This document shows, piece after piece, positions 57,887-64,000 of a stretch of DNA of 64,000 nucleotides; the first letter of the stretch is position 1; each line of letters begins with the position of its first letter. The position numbers and the translations under genes are program-made. The stretch comes from Tetradesmus obliquus (taxonomy: Eukaryota > Chlorophyta > Chlorophyceae > Sphaeropleales > Scenedesmaceae). Below the pieces are notes generated by a model. It was not told the DNA's origin. It ran no database searches and saw only the letters and a list, made by a program, of their open reading frames with translations. The stretch is from NCBI GenBank assembly GCA_030272155.1, contig CP126198.1, forward strand, positions 3,348,001-3,412,000, in the 5' to 3' direction.

Positions 57887-58809
57887 TTGAGGCTACTGCT
57901 GCTGCTGCTGGTGCTGCTGCTGCTGCTGCAGCCACTCGCGCTGCTGCCATTGCTGCTGCTGCTGCCGTTGCTGCTGCCGTTGCTGCTGGCAAAGGACACA
58001 CCACTGGACCCCTGCAGCAGCTGCTCTGGCTGCTTCCATGCTTCAGCCTCTACCACTTTCAGCAGCTGCTGCAGCCTGGCTACTGGCTGTCCATCTTGCA
58101 GGATGCAGCAGCTGCTTTTGTAGTCCTTCTTGACCTTCCGGCTAGTCATTGCCTCTAAGGTTGTTGGGCTGCGGAAGCACTCCCCTGTTGGCAAGCCTGT
58201 CTGCGGGTCAAGCTTGAATGCTGTCACTGTGTAGGGCTTTGGCTTGCGTGTTCTGCTGCTGCTGCTGCCACCAAAAACTACCGCCACTGCTGCTGCTGCA
58301 GCTGCTGCTGCTGGGTTAGGCACCACTTGCAGGACTGCCCTTGCAGGACCCTCTAGGCCCCCAGCAGCAGCAGGCTCCCAGTCCCCACATTCCACTAGCA
58401 CCCATGCATCTCCTGGCACTGCATGTGCTTGCAGGAACTGTTCAGCTGCCTGCTGCTGCTCCTGGGTTGTGCCTGGTGCAGCTTGCAGGAGCGTTTCCTG
58501 CAAGCAGGACTGCAGGCTGCACTGTGCAGGCTGCAGGAGTTGTGCTGGGGCTGGAAGAGCTGCTGGGGCCCGCTCTGCAGGAGGTGCAGCTGCAATGACA
58601 GCAGCTACTGCTGCATTACAGCGGGTGGAATCCTGCGATGTACACAGCAGGAAGCACAGACGAGGAGAGTTGAAAGTTAGCACAGCTGGTGTGTGCATTA
58701 CTGATGACCTGCTGCTGTCTGTGGGTCCTGCTAGGCCTGACCTGCAGCTCTCGGATGCCTCCAGAGATACTCCATCCTTTGCCGGAGGTACGAGCTGCGG
58801 GTAGTCCAT
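47057..58809 (-). CDS. MET1: DNMT1/MET1-type DNA (cytosine-5) methyltransferase
   Basis: Copies CG methylation onto newly replicated DNA. Eighteen exons: 58809-57409, 57127-56900, 56522-56271, 55686-55464, 55153-54982, 54713-54683, 54247-54170, 53889-53571, 53146-52812, 52556-52410, 52130-52071, 51728-51591, 50499-50375, 49707-49570, 49074-48952, 48656-48572, 47791-47591, 47293-47057. Every phase closes, giving 1,430 residues. Order: Ser-rich N-terminal region with a possible RFTS; BAH1 ([29 protein letters not shown]); BAH2 ([22 protein letters not shown]); catalytic domain with motif [14 protein letters not shown], motif IV GGPPCQ (catalytic Cys), [21 protein letters not shown] and motif [13 protein letters not shown]. 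No CXXC zinc finger, as in plants. The N-terminal start is uncertain because the frame stays open to 58923. Several introns hold copies of exon edges. Confidence 0.93.
47297..47353 (-). repeat. (CTG)19 (sense) abutting the last MET1 acceptor
   Basis: Nineteen CAG triplets on the + strand read (CTG)19 in sense and run directly into the acceptor of the last MET1 exon at 47293. Confidence 0.92.
47760..48281 (-). repeat. Ladder of MET1 exon 17 start copies with CTG runs
   Basis: The sense block (CTG)n, GGTCAACCGCAG, then codons for [13 protein letters not shown] occurs at the real exon (start 47791) and again near 47990, 48175 and 48281. The units repeat at about 185 bp. The second and third copies extend to [13 protein letters not shown] with near identity, then break off in the next unit. 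Confidence 0.9.
49333..49976 (-). repeat. Copies of both edges of MET1 exon 14
   Basis: Start copies ([11 protein letters not shown]) lie at about 49927 and 49816, before the exon at 49707-49570. An almost intact copy of the exon end ([23 protein letters not shown] plus GTGAGTG) lies at 49425-49333. That copy would also join the next exon in phase. Confidence 0.88.
50183..50760 (-). repeat. Copies of both edges of MET1 exon 13
   Basis: Start copies lie at about 50635-50570 and 50745-50697 ([22 protein letters not shown]) and an end copy at about 50245-50183, around the real exon at 50499-50375. The start copies replace the conserved Gly of HFGVPQ by Cys. Confidence 0.85.
50937..51650 (-). 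repeat. Six copies of the MET1 exon 12 end
   Basis: Blocks encoding [14 protein letters not shown] plus a GTGGGACAC donor occur at the real exon end (51591-51650) and near 51470, 51338, 51213, 51054 and 50941, mostly about 120-130 bp apart. Between them are blocks such as GTGTCCCTCAACATTGGCC. Confidence 0.92.
53899..53955 (-). repeat. (CTG)19 (sense) before the MET1 exon 8 acceptor
   Basis: Nineteen CAG triplets on + read (CTG)19 in sense, followed within 10 bp by the exon 8 acceptor. Inside exon 8 itself (about 53658-53726) the sense strand instead carries AGC/CAG-phase triplets that encode poly-Ser. Confidence 0.9.
55740..55831 (-). repeat. Copy of the MET1 exon 4 start
   Basis: Encodes [20 protein letters not shown] behind a CAG acceptor, about 145 bp before the real exon start at 55686, then loses similarity in the cysteine-rich stretch. 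Confidence 0.85.
56522..56765 (-). repeat. Copies of the MET1 exon 3 start
   Basis: The [14 protein letters not shown] start after (CTG)n CAG recurs at about 56640 and, more diverged, about 56736. The real exon starts at 56522. Confidence 0.82.
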
Positions 58810-60443
58810 GCCGATGCTGAAGCAGTGCGCTGCTGCTGCTGTGCTGCTGACAGGCCACACCAGCCCGCCTTGAACAGCTGCATAGCAGCTGATGCAGCAT
58901 ACGGCATGTTGAGACACCGACACGGGGTATTGATCGCATGCTACGCCGATCGAAGTGGGATGGCGGTCGAGCGGGCTGCATCACTGCATTTGATTTGAAC
59001 CTAGGCCTCAGGCCGCTGCCATTCGAGGCATCACTAACGTCTTGTATGGGTGCTTAGATGGCTTATGCAAAGCAGAAGCAGAGTTTGGGAAACATTGGAT
59101 GCAGCCGCTGCGTTACATGTACGGCGTACCATGTGACAACAATTCAAGTGCACTCCAGTCAGCCCGCTTTAGCTCGAGGGATGCATTGCAGCACCGTGAT
59201 CCGCACTTCAAGTTGCTTTAAACAAGCTGCTGCTCTGCTGCACAGCCTCGACCATGCAGTTAAGAACCAGAACCTGTGGCCAAAGCTCAATGAGCTGCTG
59301 CAAGGAAGCAGGGCTGCTGGAGAGATTATGGGCAAAGAAAACTCAAAACCTGACACGCTGAGCAGACCAGCAGACAGTGCCCAAAACCTGAAGCTGCGCC
59401 CTCTAGCCTGACACAGGCATCACGCGCTGTACATCTTTGCCAGCATGCAATGATGACACACCGCAGCTGCAGCTGATTCGCTTGTTCGGATTCGTAGAGC
59501 ATGTTGGGCGAGCCCTGCTGAATGGGCTTCGTTCGCAAGAGAAGTGTTCGCAAGAGAAGTCTTCACCTGAAGGAGGAGAGGCAGGGCGGCAGCGTGCAGG
59601 TTGAGACCATCTGGTGCAGCATGCTACTGCTGCCAGAAAACAGCGACTGCAAAGTCTCCCAACGCAGTGCAAAGCTACTTGGCAGCCAAGGCTGTAAAGT
59701 GCATGCCGCAGTGCTGGTGCTCTGCTCAGCAAGTGCATGCTGTGGACTGTGTATTGCTAGCAGAGCGTCGCATAAAAGCAGCTGAACAAGGTGCAGATGC
59801 TGTTGCTTTGCAGGAATTCCCCAAGTGCTCACCCTGAAGCAACCGAAAGCGGTAAACCAAGAGCGCTGCTGCAGCGGCATGCGGGCCTGGTCAGCAGCAC
59901 TTTTTGAACAGCACCGCTGACCTGCCCACCAGCTTAGACGCCCGGTGCAAGGGGGCTAGCTGCTGCTGAGACGCCTGCTGCAGCAGCCCCTCATGAGCCT
60001 GAAGGGTACAGGCAGCAACGCATTGCTGGAGGGGCGCACTGCAGCTGTGGGGGCACTGTGCTTCTGGCTGCCAAGTGCTGCTGCTGGCTGTTGCTGCTGG
60101 CTGCTGCTGCTGGCTGTTGCTGCTGGCTGCTGCTGCTGGTTGCTGCTGCTGGCCTGCTCAAGCCAAGGAGGTAACGAGCTACTCCGGGCGTTGGAGAGCG
60201 GCTGCTGCTGCTGCACATGCTGCTGCAGCTGCTGCTGGACGCTGTTGAACGGGGCGTGCCTGCCGATGGTGGTGCGGTTGGTGGTGGGCTGGTGCTGCTA
60301 CAGCTGATGCTCACGCTGCTGCTGCAAAAGCCATAATGCCGCATAACCTGCTGCTGCTGTGGTGCCAGGGAAGGCCAGCTGCTTGGTAAATTTTGCTGCT
60401 CAACATACTTCAAGCTGCTGTTGTTGACAGAGATTGTGTGCTT
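58810..60443. other. MET1 upstream region and POP5 3' flank
   Basis: Contains the MET1 promoter side. A Gln/Ser-rich minus-strand frame at about 60310-59956 is low-complexity and has no start or splice partner that I could confirm. It may be an unplaced MET1 5' exon or simply triplet-rich DNA. Confidence 0.4.
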
Positions 60444-61650
60444 TCAGATGTACAGCGCTGCAAGCTTCTCCTGCAGCATGGCTGCTGTGGCTTGTTGCTG
60501 CAGCAACGGCAGCAGCAGCGCGCAGGAGGCAAATGGGGCAAGACAAGCAAGCCATGTGGGCTTTGATTTGATGTGCGTGTCAAGGCAGGCCCAGGAAGCA
60601 GAAACAGCAGATTACGCATGCAACATGAAGAAAACAACATGCGGAGGTAGTACTTTTATTGCAGATGGCATGAAACGTGTGCCAGTACAGTGCTGGACAA
60701 CAGATATGTGATACAGGAGGACAGTCTCAGGCTGACTGGCTATATGCGCTATTGACAAGCACAGGTGCGTAGCAAGCATGCACTGCAATGTTCAAAGATA
60801 GTATGTGACATTCCAAACAACGCATCAACGTACGGCACCATTGCAACACTCGGCACTCACGTCTGGCCCAAGCTTCAAGGGTGCTATTAGCTTGGCAATG
60901 TGCTCAGCTGCTGCAGTCTTCGCCACGCGGAAGGCACCTGCACGGCCACACCATGCAGACAGCTCAGCAGCAGGGGAGGACATGCTGACACCACGGCACG
61001 TCGCAGTGCATGCCTGCATGCCGTCACATATTGCAGCCCCCTGGGAAATAGCAGGCTCATCAATACGCCTCTTGTCTGCATACTTCTAGTGGCTCTGTGA
61101 GAGCAACAATTAACCTTCTACCGAGGAGCAGATTTGCATCATTTTAAGCTTGACGAAATTAGCGCCTAATGCTCCGCAGCCGCTTTGAATATGTTTTTAT
61201 ACCTTTATACTATAAATTGATGCAACGCAACCAACACCCAGAGGTCGACAGTGCCTTATCTCAAATGTTTGTCAAGTTGCTGTGCTCTGTTTGCTACGAG
61301 TCTGTCAGGTTCTCAGGCTGTCGCCCACCTGTCAGCTTCAGCAGCTTCACAGTTACTCCCTTGTAGTCGACCAGCGTCATCTTCAGGCAGGATGACAGCA
61401 CCTGCCAGCACACCACAGCAGCAGCGGCCAGCTCAGCAGCAGCACCACACACAAGCACTGCTTCAACGCAAGCAGCAGCAGCAGCAGCAGCAGCAGTCGC
61501 TGCTGGTCTTTGCAGGATAAGCACCTGAGCTTGATGCCAGCAAGCGCTGTGCATCACTTTGGAGTGGCTTGCTGACCTGGCGAGGATGGCAGGCGCTACC
61601 CCGCTTCCTATCGCTGCTCCTCACCATGTCGCTCAGCATGCTGCTGCTGC

Positions 61651-61685
<35 letters not shown>

Positions 61686-62384
61686 GCCGCTTACCTTAGC
61701 ATGCTCGCTCCTTGCTATGCGCACGACAGCCACACCAGCCAGGTGGTTGTAGTGCAGCACTGCAGGCGAACAGCATGTGGCAGCACAGCCAGTCAATAGG
61801 AAGTTGTGAGAGGGAACTCGTGCATTTCCACATATGTTCAAACCTGGTGGTGCTTGAATGGTGGTGCCAAGCTGGTCTATGCATCCTACAACATTTGAGC
61901 AACCAGTGACAGCAAGCTGCACAGCCAAACAACAAACAACAGACAACAAAGCAGCTGCTGGCACGTTGCATATGCACAGCTGCAGCTGCTGCCGGACCTG
62001 AAAGGCTGGGTGATGCTGCCTCCAGACCCGCCTCGCCCTGGTGCTGCAGTATGCTGCTACGGATTGCTGCAGGCAGTGCTGGCCCTGCAGCAGCAGCAGC
62101 AGCAGCAGCACAAGGTGGTATTGTCATATGCAGGTTTTCGTATTGCTGAAAAGCGCTGCTATGGCAAACCTGGTCGAACAGAGTCGACTTTTGAGCCCAA
62201 GTTTGCGCGAGCAAGCATTGTTCCTACCTAGGGACTCGTGGGCTCGGCCGTTTTTTGCTTTCACGTACAGGATTAGGTACCTGAAAGCGCAGAAGCACGC
62301 TTAATGAATCAGCAGTTTCACCGACATTGAGCTGACAGTAGGAAGGCATGCCAGCGTTGCTTGCCTGTTCTTGAAGCGAGCCAT
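60444..62384 (-). CDS. POP5: RNase P/MRP protein subunit POP5
   Basis: Seven exons: 62384-62365, 62280-62228, 62084-61998, 61759-61695, 61401-61329, 60937-60861, 60470-60444. Phases close, giving 133 residues. The N-terminus MARFKNRYLILYVKA matches the POP5 start; AAIRSSILQHQGEAG, then LAGVAVVRIARSEHAKV, then KLLKLTGAFRVAKTAAAEH follow the POP5 order, ending in the strand and helix that in other POP5s read LHVSGTIR and QKxxIE. The family is a shared protein of RNase P and RNase MRP, which process tRNA 5' ends and rRNA. Intron 1 is GC-AG rather than GT-AG, and the first coding exon is only 20 nt. The last exon (27 nt) is the least certain. Confidence 0.85.
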
Positions 62385-63077
62385 GCTGTGCACAGCCCTT
62401 GTGCTTGGCCTTTACTGACAAAAGCTGGGACTGGAAGGGTGTGAAGCGGTGTTTTACAGGTCTATTACTAAGCTGCTTAGATATGATATCGGGAGAGCAG
62501 TTCTCCTGTATCCGGGCACCTGCAGCATGTCACAGACCAGCTGTCAATGACGAGGCGGTTCAGGTCAACTGTTTGAACCCTCAGCTGGAAGAGAGTACAT
62601 TACTCAGTGGCTGTTACTCAGGTGTTTGCAGGTGTTGCTGTGAGTCATCCCACTGGCGGTGAACACGGGATGCAAGTCATAGTGCAGTACTGCAGCTGTA
62701 CCAGTTAGGTCCCCCCCCCCCCCCCCCGCCCCACCTGTCTTCCATTCCCTATCTTAACCTGGTTATTTGATTTGAACTGATCCCTATCTGCTCCCACACG
62801 AAGAACCTGCACAGGGTTCAGGTGTCAGGTGACCTGACATGTGTTGTCAGGAGTTGCACAGCCAGGCCTGCAGCAAATAGGCAGCGATTCAAACTTATCT
62901 AGAGATATTTTGTCTGTTTGTTTTATTTGTTTGTTTGCTTATCTGTTGATAATTGATCTGTTTCGAAATTAAAGTCAACTCACGGCGGCGCGGGATCTCG
63001 GTGTTTATCCCGCAGCAGGCACCACTCTTTGTAGCGGGCAGTGGAAGCTTCCGAGGCACGCTTAAGAGCAGAACAGC
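62385..63077. other. Region between divergent POP5 and the Cys-rich secreted protein gene
   Basis: Both genes start outward from this ~690-bp region, so it should hold both promoters. It contains an uninterrupted C run of 17 at about 62711-62727 and an AT-rich stretch at 62900-62970 with repeated TTTGT words. No coding is supported. Confidence 0.45.
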
Positions 63078-63676
63078 ATGACAGTAACTATAATTCTGCT
63101 CTGCTTGCTGTTCAGCACGCTGGTTGCAGCTCAGACAGATGCAGCAGCAGGAACAGCACGGCTGACATATGTCAGCATGCATGCTACAACGTGGACTGGC
63201 CCACTTCAGGGCCTACCACTGCTACTGCTACAAGCTGCCCCATCACGGAGGATGTCGACACCTGCGTTCGCTACCAGTGCACGTGCACAGAAGGCGGCCG
63301 CAGCTGCTCAGGCGTCCCTGTCGGCACTACCAAATGGGCCTACACCTTTGTGTCTGCTGCAACCTGTGAGACCATGAAGAATAACAACTTGACGTACCTC
63401 AACACCCTGTGCTGCTCAACAGACCTGTGCAACAAGCCAGACCCTGCTTTGGACCCCGACACACGAGTAGTAGACAGCCCAGTGCTAATAATTGGCGCCC
63501 AGCCCTCTCCCAGCCCCAGCCCTGCCATTCCTGCAGCACCAGCCTCGCCAGCAGCGTCATCACCGCTGCCAGCAGCGCCCATAGCAATAGGCAGCGCAGG
63601 AAGGATCAGCAGCAGCTTGTTGCTGCTGGCGGTGGCGGCAGTGACTGCGGCAGTGAATGGTGCCATTGGCATCTGA
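63078..63676 (+). CDS. Secreted Cys-rich protein resembling an LU (Ly6/uPAR) domain, probable GPI anchor
   Basis: From ATG at 63078 the first 18 or so residues (MTVTIILLCLLFSTLVAA) form a signal peptide. The body is in another frame from about 63176: CYNVDW, then SCPITEDVDTCVRYQCTC, ATCETMK and CCSTDLCN. Ten cysteines ending in CC-x4-CN match the LU-domain signature. A Pro/Ser-rich spacer and a hydrophobic C-terminal tail (SSSLLLLAVAAV) suggest GPI attachment. The frame change needs either a 53-nt intron (63123-63175, weak GTTGCA donor, good phase) or a sequencing error. The upstream part of the body frame has no ATG. LU domains are known mainly from animals, so similarity could be convergent. 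Confidence 0.65.
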
Positions 63677-64000
63677 GGACAGCTGCCTGAAGTAGAACAG
63701 CGTGGCGCATGCTGCACATGTGCAGTCAGCACAATGCGGGCGATAGAATCAGCCGCTGAGGGGGGTCAGCCGTTGCTTGCCTGTCTTGAGGCAAACCACA
63801 ATCTTCACAGTCCTTGTGCTTAGCCTTCAAGGTGAAGTTAACTAACCGGTACTGGATCCGTAAGGGCTATAGCTGCTGCTCAGCAGCGCCAGTGTGGTTT
63901 GTTACGGAGGCTTGAAGTTTTTGAAGCGCACAATCCTGGCTTTGTAAGCATGACCATTGCAGCATGCAGTGGGTGAACATGAGAGTCCACGCATGACATG
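63677..64000. other. 3' flank of the Cys-rich protein gene
   Basis: No gene is supported in the final 324 bp. It contains GCTGCTGCTCAGCAGC, a short palindrome-like stretch near 63870, and no clear polyadenylation signal. Confidence 0.4.

Noticed and set aside
59956..60310. Gln-rich minus-strand frame between POP5 and MET1
   Set aside because: No start codon or phase-compatible splice partner found; composition is typical of CAG-rich DNA.

Overview
This window is nuclear DNA from a green alga. Inference: a chlorophyte near Chlamydomonadales/Sphaeropleales. The genes are intron-dense and split by canonical GT-AG introns. They include a peroxin, a plant-type 2-isopropylmalate synthase, a MET1-type DNA methyltransferase and a BSD2-like DnaJ zinc-finger protein. 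CAG/CTG triplet runs occur everywhere. I saw no bacterial operon structure, no rRNA or tRNA gene and no CRISPR array.

Layout. 1083-8480 (-): a very long Ser/Ala/Gln-rich protein with a degenerate PP2C domain, 5' end unresolved. 10110-11534 (-): single-exon MBOAT acyltransferase of the wax-synthase type. 13766-16922 (-): PEX12. 17256-24130 (+): 2-isopropylmalate synthase, divergent from PEX12 across 333 bp. 25108-35409 (+): MRE11. 36083-37752 (+): small unrecognised gene. 38894-40337 (+): four-repeat CXXCXGXG zinc-finger protein. 42124-46329 (-): NASP/SHNi-TPR histone chaperone. 47057-58809 (-): DNMT1/MET1 cytosine methyltransferase. 60444-62384 (-): POP5. 63078-63676 (+): secreted, probably GPI-anchored Cys-rich protein resembling an LU (Ly6/uPAR) domain. 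For PEX12, IPMS, MRE11 (from its proposed start), the 196-aa gene, NASP, MET1 and POP5 I chained the exons by hand; phases close at every junction and the models give continuous proteins.

The most striking feature is architectural. Nearly every multi-exon gene carries partial copies of its own exon edges inside its introns. Each copy keeps a piece of exon plus the adjoining splice site, so introns contain ladders of decoy acceptors or donors: up to six copies, often 90-190 bp apart. One copy is inverted, and one ladder copy was later split by a 567-bp transposon with 14-bp terminal inverted repeats and a 7-bp target-site duplication. A second pattern is strand-specific: intronic triplet runs are (CTG)n on the sense strand, often just upstream of a 3' splice site, while exonic runs are mainly (CAG)n in the sense strand, giving poly-Q, poly-A or poly-S. 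Several intronic tracts are 18-20 units long, and MRE11 encodes a pure 28-CAG poly-Q.

The genes do not form a pathway. Three bear on chromatin and genome integrity (MRE11, NASP, MET1); the others serve leucine synthesis, peroxisome import, RNA processing and lipid acylation.
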